DNA of 64,000 nucleotides from a bacterium (GTDB taxonomy: Bacteria; Bacteroidota; Ignavibacteria; Kapaibacteriales; UBA7675), in contig JAUIKM010000020.1 of the NCBI GenBank assembly GCA_030430495.1, positions 31,607 to 95,606 of the forward strand. The letters are read 5' to 3'. This document shows positions 1 through 9,800 of this stretch, one piece after another; the stretch's first letter is position 1; the number at the start of each line of letters is the position of its first letter. The translations under genes and the position numbers were made by a program. The notes beneath the pieces are model-generated. The model worked only from the letters and a program-made list of their open reading frames with translations. It did no database searches and had not been told where the DNA came from.

Positions 1-5
1 AGAAT

Positions 6-1268
6 ATGCAGTCACTTCCCGATTCGAAGCGCATCGTCATAAGCGGAATGGGCGCGATTACGCCCATCGGCAACGGCATTTCCCGGTTCAACGAGGCGCT
101 GCAGAACGGCCGCGGCGGCGCGGCGACAATCACACATTTTGATGCTTCGGCGCTGGCCACGCAGTTTGCCTGCGAAGTCAAGGACTTTGACCCGCGCGAC
201 TACATGGACGCCAAGCAGGCGCAGCGCTTTGATCCCTTCTGTCAATTTGCGCTCGCGGCGGCGCGCGAAGCTATCGGAGACGCGGGACTGGACCCCGCGG
301 CGCTGAGCGCATCACAGCGCGACCGCATCGGCGTCATTTTCGGCTCGGGCATCGGCGGCATCCAACTGCTGGAACAGCAGACGCGGCGCCTGCACGACAA
401 AGGTCCGCGCGCGGTATCGCCATTTCTTGTGCCGATGATGATCGGCAACATGGCGCCGGGCGTGATCGCAATGGAATTCGGGCTGCGCGGTCCCAACCAC
501 GGAGTGGTGTCGGCCTGCGCCTCCGCCAACCACGCATTTGGCGATGCACTGGCGGTCCTGCGCGCCGGCGAAGCCGACGCGATCATTTGCGGCGGCGCGG
601 AAGCGCCGATCACCGAGCTGGCGATGGCCGGCTTCAGCCGCATGCAGGCGCTCTCGACGCGCAATGACGATCCGGCGCGCGCCTCGCGGCCCTTTGACCG
701 GGATCGCGACGGCTTTGTCTCCGGCGAGGGCGCGGCGGCGCTCGTGCTGGAAACGCTGGAACACGCGCGCAAACGCAACGCACCGATCCTGGCTGAAGTG
801 GTCGGTTATGGCGCGTCGGCCGACGCGTATCACTACGCCGCGCCGGACCCCGAGGCGGGCGGCATCAGACTCTCTATGCGGCGCGCGTTGAACGCAGCCG
901 GGCTGTCGCCGGCCGACATCGATTACATCAATCTGCACGCCACGTCGACGCCGCTGGGCGACCGCGCCGAGAGCAAAGGCATCGCCGAGCTGTTCGGCGA
1001 ACGCAGCAAACAGCCGCACATGAGTTCGACCAAAAGCATGACCGGACATTTGCTGGGAGCAGCCGGCGCAATCGAGGCGGTCGCATGCATCCTGGCGCTG
1101 CGGCACGGCTACATTCCGCCGACAATCAATCTTGACAACCCGGACGAAGACACGGAGTTCGAGTTCACGGCAAAAACGATGCGGAAAGCGGATGTCAATG
1201 TCGCAATGTCAAACGCCTTTGGTTTCGGCGGGCACAATACCACGGTGATCTTCCGGCAATTCAAATGA
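6..1268 (+). CDS. fabF: 3-oxoacyl-ACP synthase II (KAS II)
   Basis: This is the condensing enzyme of type II fatty acid synthesis, which joins malonyl-ACP to a growing acyl-ACP in the cytoplasm. At 420 aa it has the normal KAS II length. The nucleophile Cys171 lies in SACASANHA. The two catalytic histidines are His311 (HATSTPLGD) and His348 (TGHLLGAAGA), with Lys343 in STKSMTG. The C-terminal NAFGFGGHN is also typical. The start ATG is only 5 bases into the window, so the ribosome binding site and any upstream acpP/fabG neighbours cannot be seen. The N-terminus (KRIVISGMGAITPIG) is at the expected place for the family, so the gene looks complete. No rightward gene follows it. Confidence 0.96.
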   Translation: MQSLPDSKRIVISGMGAITPIGNGISRFNEALQNGRGGAATITHFDASALATQFACEVKDFDPRDYMDAKQAQRFDPFCQFALAAAREAIGDAGLDPAALSASQRDRIGVIFGSGIGGIQLLEQQTRRLHDKGPRAVSPFLVPMMIGNMAPGVIAMEFGLRGPNHGVVSACASANHAFGDALAVLRAGEADAIICGGAEAPITELAMAGFSRMQALSTRNDDPARASRPFDRDRDGFVSGEGAAALVLETLEHARKRNAPILAEVVGYGASADAYHYAAPDPEAGGIRLSMRRALNAAGLSPADIDYINLHATSTPLGDRAESKGIAELFGERSKQPHMSSTKSMTGHLLGAAGAIEAVACILALRHGYIPPTINLDNPDEDTEFEFTAKTMRKADVNVAMSNAFGFGGHNTTVIFRQFK

Positions 1269-1372
1269 AACCGGCACTGTCAGACGGGAGGCAATGTACC
1301 TGCTTTGTCGGGTCTCTCCCACCGCGTCCGGCAAGCATGATTTTTTTGTTCGTCAGCGCGTTTGAAGCAGTG

Positions 1373-1403
1373 AGTCCCGGGACTGTGAAATGGCTCCGGG
1401 ACT
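1373..1403 (+). terminator. Inverted repeat downstream of fabF
   Basis: An 8-bp perfect stem (AGTCCCGG / CCGGGACT) encloses a 15-nt loop about 105 bp after the fabF stop. Only a short TTT follows, so a factor-independent terminator is possible but not certain. I see no gene between fabF and the tRNA. Confidence 0.35.
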
Positions 1404-1500
1404 TTGTGCTGCGGTGTTCAGCGGCTGATTCGATGACATTGGACTTCAAACCGCAGGACTAACAAAAAAATCAGGCAACAGTCGGGAGTCTGCTTTAAAA

Positions 1501-1540
1501 CCAAAAAACCTCCGAAATCGCATGACTTCGGAGGTTTTAG
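1501..1540 (-). terminator. Rho-independent terminator of tRNA-Thr
   Basis: A 10-bp perfect stem (AACCTCCGAA / TTCGGAGGTT) is followed on the minus strand by a run of T. It lies just beyond the 3' end of the leftward tRNA gene. It has Ts on both sides and may also stop rightward transcription from fabF. Confidence 0.8.
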
Positions 1541-1543
1541 CGG

Positions 1544-1616
1544 AGCCAACCATCGGACTTGAACCGACGACCTGCTCATTACGAGTGAGCTGCTCTACCA
1601 GCTGAGCTAGGTTGGC
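1544..1616 (-). tRNA. tRNA-Thr (anticodon CGT)
   Basis: The minus strand folds into a full cloverleaf of 73 nt. The acceptor stem is GCCAACC/GGTTGGC, the D-arm GCTC...GAGC, the anticodon stem GCTCA/TGAGC with loop CTCGTAA (anticodon CGT, threonine ACG codons), and the T-arm GTCGG TTCAAGT CCGAT. The CCA end is not encoded: the base after the acceptor stem is T, followed by CCGC. Confidence 0.95.
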
Positions 1617-1713
1617 CTGATGTTTGAGCGATAAGCCCGCTCAAACAAGAACGCAAAAATACGACCTCTGGCAATTCTCCGCAAGCGAATTACGAAAAAT
1701 GTTGCGGATTTTT

Positions 1714-3219
1714 TTACGCCCCATAAATATCGTCGATCTTGACGCGCATATAGGCCAGATAATCTTTTTCCGTCAGCTCGCGCCCGGAAATATCCGTGAT
1801 GATCCGGCGGCTGTCGCGCGTGCGGCCATATTGATGCACATTGCGTCGCAGCCAATCCAGCAATGAGGCGAAATTGCCCGCCGCTATCTGGCTGCGCACG
1901 TCCGGCATATCCTGCTGCACCTGCGCCCACATCATCGCCGCGTACAGTTTGCCGAGCGAATACGAGGGGAAATATCCAAAACCGCCGAAGGACCAGTGCA
2001 CGTCCTGCAGGCAGCCAAGTGCGTTGTTGGGCGGGACAATGCCGAGGTAGTCGCGCATTTTTTCGTTCCAGACAGCCGGAATGTCTTCCGCTTTCAGCTC
2101 GCCGCTGAACAGCGACCGCTCGATTTCGTAGCGCAGGATGATGTGCATGTGATAAGTCAGCTCGTCCGCGGCAATGCGAATGAGGCCGGGGCGCACAAGA
2201 TTGACCGCGCGATACATCTGCTCGGCGTCGACCGCGGTATTTGCATCCATATAGGTCTCGCGGAACTGCGGAAAGAGCCACTGCCAGAACTCGCGGCTGC
2301 GCGCCACGATGTCCTCCCAGAAGAGCGACTGCGACTCGTGAATGCCCATTGACACGCCGCCGGCGGCGGCGGAACGCGCGTAGCGCGGGTCGATACCCTG
2401 CTCGTACATGCCGTGGCCCGCCTCGTGGATGACGCTGAACAGACAGGTGCGCAGGTCGTCCTCCACACGCGTTGTGAGCCGCACATCCGAATGCGAGAAG
2501 TTTGTGCAGAACGGATGCGCCGAAAGATCGAGCCGGCCGCAGTTGAAATCGAAGCCGATTTTGGTTGCAACCTCACGCGCAAAACGCATCTGTGTTTCCG
2601 ACGGCACGTCGCCATTGGTCAGGTAGGAATCGTCCGGTTGTTCGTGTTCGCGCACTTCATCCAGCATGGCGGAAACGCCGGCTTTTAGACGTGCAAAAAC
2701 GGGATCAACCGTTGCAACGGTTAACCCCGGCTCAAACAGGTCCATGAGGGCATCGAGTTTGTGGCCTTCATAACCGTAGAGCTCGGCCGCACGCGACTTC
2801 AACTCGATCAGTTTGCTCAGATGCGGTTGGAATTCGGCGAAATCGTCATTGGCGCGCGCGGTTTTCCAGGCTTCGCCGGCGAGCGCTTCGGCCATCGCGG
2901 TCTCGCGCACAAGTTCGTCCGGCAGTTTAACAAGCCTGTCGAAGTCGCGCAGAAAACATCGCATGATGCCCTGCTCAAAGTCGGGCAATTCTTCCAGATT
3001 GGCGCGTATCTCCTCGGCCAGGGAAACGGTCGAGGCTTGCGTCATCAGGCTGTGACTCATGGAGGAAAGGCCGGCCATGGTCTCGGCGCGCGAGTTAAGC
3101 GCGCCCGGCGGCATCAGCGTTTCCTGGTCCCAGTTAAACACCGCGGCGGCCGCGTCGAGGTCGGCCACCTGTCCCATCAGTCGTTCAGCCTGTCTGTATA
3201 AGGTCTTCATCAATTCCAT
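1714..3219 (-). CDS. M32 family metallocarboxypeptidase (carboxypeptidase Taq)
   Basis: This is a cytoplasmic zinc carboxypeptidase that removes C-terminal residues from peptides. At 501 aa it matches the family length. The zinc motif HEAGH is at 265-269 and the third ligand Glu295 lies in HESQSLFWE. The family-specific motifs FNWDQETLMP (28-37), HPF (235-237) and DVRLTTR (245-251) are all present. It starts 54 bp after the stop of the acyl-CoA synthetase gene on the same strand, so the two are probably cotranscribed. A tRNA lies downstream. Confidence 0.93.
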   Translation of the reverse strand: MELMKTLYRQAERLMGQVADLDAAAAVFNWDQETLMPPGALNSRAETMAGLSSMSHSLMTQASTVSLAEEIRANLEELPDFEQGIMRCFLRDFDRLVKLPDELVRETAMAEALAGEAWKTARANDDFAEFQPHLSKLIELKSRAAELYGYEGHKLDALMDLFEPGLTVATVDPVFARLKAGVSAMLDEVREHEQPDDSYLTNGDVPSETQMRFAREVATKIGFDFNCGRLDLSAHPFCTNFSHSDVRLTTRVEDDLRTCLFSVIHEAGHGMYEQGIDPRYARSAAAGGVSMGIHESQSLFWEDIVARSREFWQWLFPQFRETYMDANTAVDAEQMYRAVNLVRPGLIRIAADELTYHMHIILRYEIERSLFSGELKAEDIPAVWNEKMRDYLGIVPPNNALGCLQDVHWSFGGFGYFPSYSLGKLYAAMMWAQVQQDMPDVRSQIAAGNFASLLDWLRRNVHQYGRTRDSRRIITDISGRELTEKDYLAYMRVKIDDIYGA

Positions 3220-3273
3220 CCGATTGGCGCCCGGTCAGGTTCATGCGGAGAGCGGACCGGCCCGGGCCTTGTG

Positions 3274-5085
3274 TTAATTGTTGCTGTACAATTCTTCGAT
3301 ATCGTTGGCAAATCGTTGCTCGACGATGCGTCTTTTGATTTTCAGCGTCGGCGTAATCTCACCGTCCTCTTCGGAAAAGGCGCGTTCCAGCAGTTTAAAA
3401 CGACGTACTTTTTCATACTTTGAAAAGCCGTGCAGAAGTTTGTCGAGGTCGCGTTTGACTTCGGCGATTATATCTTTGTTAACCACCAATTCGGCAACGC
3501 CCGAGACCTTGATGCCCTTTTCAGCGGCGGTCTTTTGCAGCAGTTCGTAGTTCGGCACGATGAGCGCCGTGCAGAAATCGCGTTTTTCACCGATGAGCAT
3601 GACCTGGTCGACGAAGCGACTCTGGGACACGGCGTTTTCAATCGGCTGCGGCGCGATGTTTTTACCGCCGCTGCTGACGAAGATATTTTTCTTGCGATCG
3701 GTAATGACGAGGTTGCCGTTCTCGTTAAACGCGCCGATATCGCCGGTGTGCAGCCAGCCTTCCTCGTCGATGGCTTCGCGCGTCGCTTCCTCATCGTTCA
3801 GGTAGCCCAGCATGACGTTTTCACCGCGCGCCAGGATTTCGCCGTCGTCCGCCAGTTTAACTTCCACGCTGTCCATCGGGCGGCCGACGGAACCGAATTC
3901 GTAGGAAGCGGGGCGGTTGACGGTGATTACGGGCGAAGCCTCGGAGAGTCCATAGCCCTCCAGAATGACGAGGCCGGCAGCTTCAAAAAACTCGCCGAGT
4001 TCTCGCGGCAAGGCCGCCCCGCCGGAAATAAAGTACTGCAGGCGTCCGCCCGTGCGTGCGCGAATCTTGCTTAACACCAGTTTGTCGGCCAGCGCAAATT
4101 GCACTTTCAGCAAAGGCCCCGCCGAACCGCCGCGCTGCGCTTTGCGGTACTCTTTGGCCGTTTCCAGCGCCCAGTGGAACATCTTTTGTTTAAACGGCTT
4201 TTCGCGGTCCATTGCGGCCAGAATGCGCATCTGCACGCGCTCAAAAAAGCGCGGCACACTTGTTAAAAAGGTCGGGCTCAGCTCCACGAGGTTGGCCGCC
4301 ACCGTATCGATCGAAGGCGCCATGGCCACCGTCGCTTCACAGGCAAAGGCCGTGTAAAAACCGGCCATGCGCTCGTAGGAATGGCAGAGCGGCAGGTAGG
4401 ACAGCAGCAGGTCCGTGTGATCCAGCCGTTTAACATTGCGCGCATCTTTCACGTTGGTCAGCAGGCAGCGATGCGCCAGCATGACGCCCTTGGGGTTGCC
4501 GGTTGTGCCGCTCGTGTAGATTACCGTCAGCAGGTCGTCGCGTTTAACCTGGCCGCACATTTCTTCAAACAGTTCGCGGCGTTGCTCGGCGGGCACGCTG
4601 TCCGCACCGCGTTTAATCACCTCGGCCATGGTGATGACGCGCTCATCGTCGTGCGTAAAATCTTCCAGCATAACGATGATGTGTTGCAGGTGCGGCAGAG
4701 ACTCGGACGCCGCCAGAATTTTGTTTAACTGCATGCGGTTGGACACCACAATGGCGCGCGCGCTGCAGTGCCCGTAAATGTAGGCGCACTGCTGCGTGGT
4801 CATCGAAGGAAAAATCGGCACGTCCGCCGCGCCCAGCGCCGTAATCGCAAAGTCGGAAATGATCCATTCTACCCGGTTTTCCGAGAGAATTCCAACAAAA
4901 TCGCCTTTGCCGACGCCGAGAGCGCGCAGGCCAAAACACATGAGTTCAACCTGCTCGCGCAGATAGTCGTAACTGACGGGCAACCACTCATCGCCGCTTT
5001 TGTACAGGTACGCGGGATGTTCGGTATTGGATCGATACTTGTTCGTAACACCGACAAACATTTCAGGGATGGTTGTATAGGTCAT
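3274..5085 (-). CDS. Long-chain fatty acid-CoA ligase (AMP-forming, FAA1/FadD15-like)
   Basis: This enzyme activates fatty acids to acyl-CoA through an acyl-adenylate. At 603 aa it is typical of the COG1022 long-chain type. The ATP-binding P-loop TSGTTGNPKG is at 191-200, followed by EGYGLSEASP, the adenylation motif GWLHTGDIG, and the hinge/A10-like region DRKKNIFVSSGGKNIAPQ. No signal peptide is seen, so it is cytoplasmic or loosely membrane-bound. It is the first gene of a two-gene leftward unit with the M32 carboxypeptidase. The substrate chain length cannot be read from sequence. Confidence 0.93.
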   Translation of the reverse strand: MTYTTIPEMFVGVTNKYRSNTEHPAYLYKSGDEWLPVSYDYLREQVELMCFGLRALGVGKGDFVGILSENRVEWIISDFAITALGAADVPIFPSMTTQQCAYIYGHCSARAIVVSNRMQLNKILAASESLPHLQHIIVMLEDFTHDDERVITMAEVIKRGADSVPAEQRRELFEEMCGQVKRDDLLTVIYTSGTTGNPKGVMLAHRCLLTNVKDARNVKRLDHTDLLLSYLPLCHSYERMAGFYTAFACEATVAMAPSIDTVAANLVELSPTFLTSVPRFFERVQMRILAAMDREKPFKQKMFHWALETAKEYRKAQRGGSAGPLLKVQFALADKLVLSKIRARTGGRLQYFISGGAALPRELGEFFEAAGLVILEGYGLSEASPVITVNRPASYEFGSVGRPMDSVEVKLADDGEILARGENVMLGYLNDEEATREAIDEEGWLHTGDIGAFNENGNLVITDRKKNIFVSSGGKNIAPQPIENAVSQSRFVDQVMLIGEKRDFCTALIVPNYELLQKTAAEKGIKVSGVAELVVNKDIIAEVKRDLDKLLHGFSKYEKVRRFKLLERAFSEEDGEITPTLKIKRRIVEQRFANDIEELYSNN

Positions 5086-5227
5086 ACGATCGGTTCAGCC
5101 CATGTTTAATGAATATTGACGTCAGGCCCGTGCGCGCACGCATTGCAGACGTTCGACTGTTGTGCCTGTGCGGGTTTGCCCGCCCGTGAGAATTTACGCC
5201 CACTACCCGAATTCTCAAACTGCCGCG

Positions 5228-5704
5228 TTAATTCATGCGGGCAATGACGCGATTCGCGGCTACGTAGGCCGTCAGAAATTCCGGTTCCAGATCCAGGGAG
5301 TTGCGATAAGCTTCGACAGCTTCGCGCAGAGCGCCGCGGCGTTCCAGAGTACGCCCAAGATTGTACCAGGCGTAGTGGCGCACGTCGTAGCGCGGCGCGT
5401 CGATCGCTTTGCGCAGCCAGCCTTCGGCTTCGTCATAACGCCCCAACTCAATCAGGTAACTGCCGATGTCGTTGTAGGGATTGCCGTAGTCGGGATCCAG
5501 TTCTATCGCCTGTTTACAGCCGCTGATTGCCGCAGCGTATTTGCTGTTCTGGCTCAGGGCCCAGGCGCGGAAGGTGTGCGCTTCCGCCGTGGCGTGCAGC
5601 TCAATCGAGCGGTCGTACAACTGCAACGCCCGTTCAATCTCACCGGCCATATGGCGTTTGTAAGCGGATTGGAACAGCCTGCGCGCCCGTTCGACCTTCG
5701 TCAT
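5228..5704 (-). CDS. Small TPR-repeat protein
   Basis: This 158-aa protein is made almost entirely of tetratricopeptide helices. At least three units are visible (for example ALSQNSKYAAAISGCKQAIE, then NDIGSYLIELGRYDEAEGWL, then YNLGRTLERRGALREAVEAY). TPRs usually mediate protein-protein contacts, and no catalytic domain is present. There is no signal peptide. Its ATG overlaps the murQ stop by 4 bases (ATGA), so translation is probably coupled to murQ. That suggests coexpression with murQ but does not reveal a function. Confidence 0.85.
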   Translation of the reverse strand: MTKVERARRLFQSAYKRHMAGEIERALQLYDRSIELHATAEAHTFRAWALSQNSKYAAAISGCKQAIELDPDYGNPYNDIGSYLIELGRYDEAEGWLRKAIDAPRYDVRHYAWYNLGRTLERRGALREAVEAYRNSLDLEPEFLTAYVAANRVIARMN

Positions 5705-6678
5705 GCACCGCCCTCCCGTTTCCGATGATTTCCTTGTTTGTCACTGGTCTGATCGGCATGCGAGTCCCGCAGCGCCGCGCGCACGTGGCCATCGGCGCGG
5801 CGCAGACGCGCGCGCGCTTCGGCGCAGTCCACACCGGCGATAAGGCTCACGATGGCGGTCTTGACGTGGCCGCCGCAGTCCGTCAGCGCGCGGTCGGCTT
5901 CGCTGTATTCAACACCGCAGACTTCCATGACCGTTCGGCGCGCGCGGGCTTCCAGCTTGCCGTTGCTCAGCTGCAGATCGACCATGACATTGTGATAGGT
6001 CTTGCCGATGCGCACCATCGACGCCGTCGTCAGCATGTTGAGCACGAGTTTCTGCGCGGTTCCCGACTTCATGCGCGTCGACCCGGCAATCGGCTCGGGG
6101 CCCACCTGCGGACAGATCAGCACGTCTACTGCGACGCCGCGTCCGCGGATGTTCTCGCGCGTGGACGTGCTGAGAAAGATTGTTTTGCATTCTAATTCAC
6201 GCGCGTGCGCCAGCGCGCCGAGCACAAAGGGCGTGCGGCCGGAAGCGGCAATGCCGCAGACGACGTCGGCGCTGCTCACGCTGATTTCATCCAGCGCCGC
6301 GGCGCCCGCTTCGCGCGAGTCCTCCACTCCTTCCTGCGAGCGGAACATGGCCTCGGAACCGCCGGCAATGATTCCCTGCACCATCTCCGGCGGCGTACCG
6401 AAGGTCGGCGGACATTCGGAAGCGTCGACCACGCCCAGACGGCCGCTCGTGCCGGCGCCGACGTAAACAAGTCGACCACCGCCCTGAAAGCCGGCAACGA
6501 TCAAATCAACCGCGGCGGCAATGTGATCCAGCTCCGCGCCGACCGCGGGAATCACGCGCGCATCTTCGGCGTGCAGCAGGTCCACGATCTCACGCGTGGG
6601 CAGCACGTCGATGTCGACCGTTGCCGGGTTGATTCGCTCGGTCGGCAGCGATGAAATGTCCTTGAAAAGGGGATGCAT
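5701..6678 (-). CDS. murQ: N-acetylmuramic acid 6-phosphate etherase
   Basis: MurQ cleaves the lactyl ether of MurNAc-6-phosphate to give GlcNAc-6-phosphate and D-lactate, a cytoplasmic step of peptidoglycan recycling. At 325 aa it has family length. The SIS-domain motif YVGAGTSGRLGVVDASECPP spans 72-91. Glu88 in SECPPTFG and Glu119 in EGVED match the two conserved catalytic glutamates. Also conserved are CGIAASGRTPFVLG and STRMKSGTAQK. Neither an anhydroMurNAc kinase nor a permease is next to it; the linked gene is a TPR protein. Confidence 0.95.
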   Translation of the reverse strand: MHPLFKDISSLPTERINPATVDIDVLPTREIVDLLHAEDARVIPAVGAELDHIAAAVDLIVAGFQGGGRLVYVGAGTSGRLGVVDASECPPTFGTPPEMVQGIIAGGSEAMFRSQEGVEDSREAGAAALDEISVSSADVVCGIAASGRTPFVLGALAHARELECKTIFLSTSTRENIRGRGVAVDVLICPQVGPEPIAGSTRMKSGTAQKLVLNMLTTASMVRIGKTYHNVMVDLQLSNGKLEARARRTVMEVCGVEYSEADRALTDCGGHVKTAIVSLIAGVDCAEARARLRRADGHVRAALRDSHADQTSDKQGNHRKREGGA

Positions 6679-6752
6679 ATTTCAATATCGCATTTTTGGG
6701 ATTGTTGCCGGAGTTGAGTTTTCAACATCGCCGCGAAACTCGCTCCGATGCA

Positions 6753-6797
6753 TAAAAAAACACAACAGGCGCCGTTCCCGACTCCTGTTGTGTTTAA
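6753..6797 (-). terminator. Rho-independent terminator after the DUF4175 gene
   Basis: An 11-bp perfect stem (AACACAACAGG / CCTGTTGTGTT) is followed on the minus strand by a run of seven T. It lies just downstream of the leftward DUF4175 gene and separates it from murQ. Confidence 0.85.
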
Positions 6798-6821
6798 TCG
6801 TTTTGCTCATCACAGTACCGT

Positions 6822-9800
6822 TTACTGCGGCGAGCTCTCCGAATTCTGCAATGCCTCAAAGTACTGGCGGATCAGCGTTTCATAGTCTTTTGTGTAGCCG
6901 CGCTGGATCGACTCCATTAACTCGCGCAGGGCGCGTTCGCGGCCTTCCTGCGAGGCCATGTCGATTTCAGCGGGGCTTTCGACTGCCGTGTTTGTTCCGC
7001 GGCGACCTTCGCGTTTGCGCTCGTAGTCGCGCTCGCGCATCGAGCGCGAGGCGTCCAGCAGCCGCGAGAGGATTTTGTTCTGGCGCTCGATCGTTTTGTC
7101 GTTTATCTGCCCCGACTCCATGTCGGCCACGACTTCGCGCATTTCTTCCGCCAGTTTCTCGAGGTCGCCGAGCGCGCGGCGTTCGCCGCCGGACTCTTTC
7201 TGTTCGCGCGCCAGTTCCTGCAGCGATTTCTGCACGCCGCCCTGTTCGCCCGCAAGGCGACCGAGTTCACCGCGCTGCTGACCTGACATGGAACCGCCCT
7301 GGCCCTGCCCCTGCTGCATCATTTTCTGCAGGGCGTCATTGATCATTTGCTGCTGCGCGGCCGCCTGCTGAAGCCCCTGCATGAATCCGGCGCCGCCGGA
7401 TCCCTGGCCCTGACCTTGCCCCTGACCCTGGCCTTGTCCCTGTCCTTCGCCCTGGCCCTGCATGTCGGAAAGCGCACTCGACATTTGCTGTGCGGCGCGG
7501 TTCATGGCGCCCATGGCGCCGGACTGCGCACCGGCGCAGGCCTGCGGATTGCGTTCGCTCAGATTTTCGATGGAGGACTGCATTTTGCGCATGGCCGTGC
7601 CGATTTCCTTGCCCATTTCAGGCGTAACGGAAAAGGACTTTTCAGACAGTTTGGACAGGTTGTTGGCCACGTTGTTGAGGTCCTGCATGATGTCGGCCTG
7701 CCGGCGCGCCAGCTCGCGCAGTCCCGTTGAGTTGTGATCCATCATGCCGGTTTTGTCTTTGAGCTGTTCCTGGCGCTGCGAGAGGTCGAGCATATCGCTG
7801 ATGGACTTGCGCATCTGGCGCACCGCCTCCTGTTTGGCGTTTTTCTCCATCTGCTCTTTGAGTTCCTGCATGCGTTCGGCAAACTGCTCCAGGTTCTGCT
7901 GGGCCTGCTGCTGATTCTGCTGAGCCTGCTGCTGATCGCCCTGGCGCATCTGTTCGCCGGCCTGCTGCATGGCCATCTCGGTCATTTCTTTCTGCAGGTC
8001 TTCAATGGCTTTCTGCATCTCGTACATCGGCACGTCGTCGCCGATATCGGTCATCAGTTCTTCGAGGTCCATCAGTTCCTCACTTAGCTGATCGAGTTCT
8101 TTCTGCAGTTGTTCCTGTTTTTTGGCCAGCTCGTTCATGCGCTGCTGGTCGTTGGAGTTGGAGTTCTGCAGCTCTTTCTGCAGCTCGGCCTGTTTGTCGC
8201 GCAGTTCCTCGGCGCGCTTGGCCAGCTCGTCGGTTTTCTGCTCGGCCTGGACGCGCTGCAAGACCTTCATGGTGCGCTCGATGCCTTTGCGGAATTGCTC
8301 TTCGTTGAACTCGAAGTTCTCCATGGCTTTGCGCATCTGGTCGGGCGACATCTGTTCCATGGCTTCGTTCATGCGTTCCATGGCGCGCTGCAGTTGCTCG
8401 GACTTGACTTCTTTGAGCAGGCTCTGCAACTCCTGGTATTTCTCCAGTGTTTCGGGCGAAATGGCCTGGTTCTGGTCGAGCTGCTGCGTCATCTGTTCGA
8501 GGTTTTCACGCACCTCGTCGACGCGTTTGTTGAACTCGTCCTGTTTGGCGAGCAACTCTTCGACTTTTTTCTGCTGTTGCCAGTCGACCTTGTCGTTTTT
8601 GTCCTGTTTGAGCAACTCGCGATTGACTTCTTCCATGTCGCGTTTGAGCTCTTCGGCATCCTTGAGGATGTTTTCGAGTTCTTTGGCGGCCAGATCCTGC
8701 ACCTCGTCGGCTTCGTCGAAGATTTCATCGAGCGAAGGCAGGCGCACCGTCAACACGCTGGTTTTGGCCGATTTCGGTCCCGTAATGACGTCGTTGTCGA
8801 ACACTTCCAGATAAAACTGATAGCGGTCGGCCGGCGAAATGCCGATGTCGTTCAGGTTCCAGACATAGGGCACTTCAATGGCGCGCTCGTAGCGCGGCAC
8901 CGCGATGCTGATCGAGGTGTATTCTTCCTCGGGAGCGGCGTATTCGGATTCGACCAGTCGGTAGTTCAATTTGAGCGTGCGGAAGCCATAGTCGTCCGTC
9001 GCCACCACCTTGATCGGCAGAATCGCATTTTCATTTAACTGTACGTCGACCGTCGGCTCCACGAGCGAAATCGTCGGGTAGGCGTCGTTGAGCGGCACGA
9101 TCGAGTAGCGGATCGGCTCGGGATTTTTCTCGCCGTCCTTGTCCACGACATGGATTTCGTATTCACCGTATTTCTCGACTGTGAAGTCACCGGCGGCGCG
9201 GCGGCCGTCGATCTGCATGTCGATCACAACAGTGTCCGGTCCGATGACTTCTGCGGACGCGACTTCTCCTTCTTCCGCGGAGGCGAGCACCGCAGTTTCG
9301 TCGCGGCGATCCAGACGCACGATCGTTGCGGCGCTGAGATCTTTGTTGGCGAGCACTTCCAGCTCCACGCGCGAACCGCGCAGCGAGATGATGTCGGCCG
9401 AATTGGCGTCAAAGGAGCGCGCTGCGAGACGCGTATACGCCGGCGGCGTCACCGTGCCGCTCAGCGAGCGAATGTCGGGGCGGTCGAGTACGCGAATCTG
9501 GCCGGAGCCGGTAGCGACGGCTTCGCCGTACCAGGGCGCTTCGGCGTAAAATTCCACGCCGCGTTTGATAGCCGGAATCTCAAAGCGGTATTCGCCGAGC
9601 GAGTCCGGACGCAGTGTGTACGAGTCGAAATCTTCCTGGCGATCTTCGCGCAGCATCAGCGTCACCTGGTCCGGCGGCGTCTGTCCCTGTGCGCGTACGA
9701 CAATCGCCACGTCCGCGCCGCGCAGCACGCGCGCGTCCTGCGGTTCGATTTCGAGGCTGAAAGGCGCCGGCGGAATGAATGCTTTATTGAAGTTGGCCAG

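Noticed and set aside
1265..1462. 65-codon frame overlapping the fabF stop (ATGA)
   Set aside because: It runs through the inverted repeat at 1373-1403 and has no recognisable feature.
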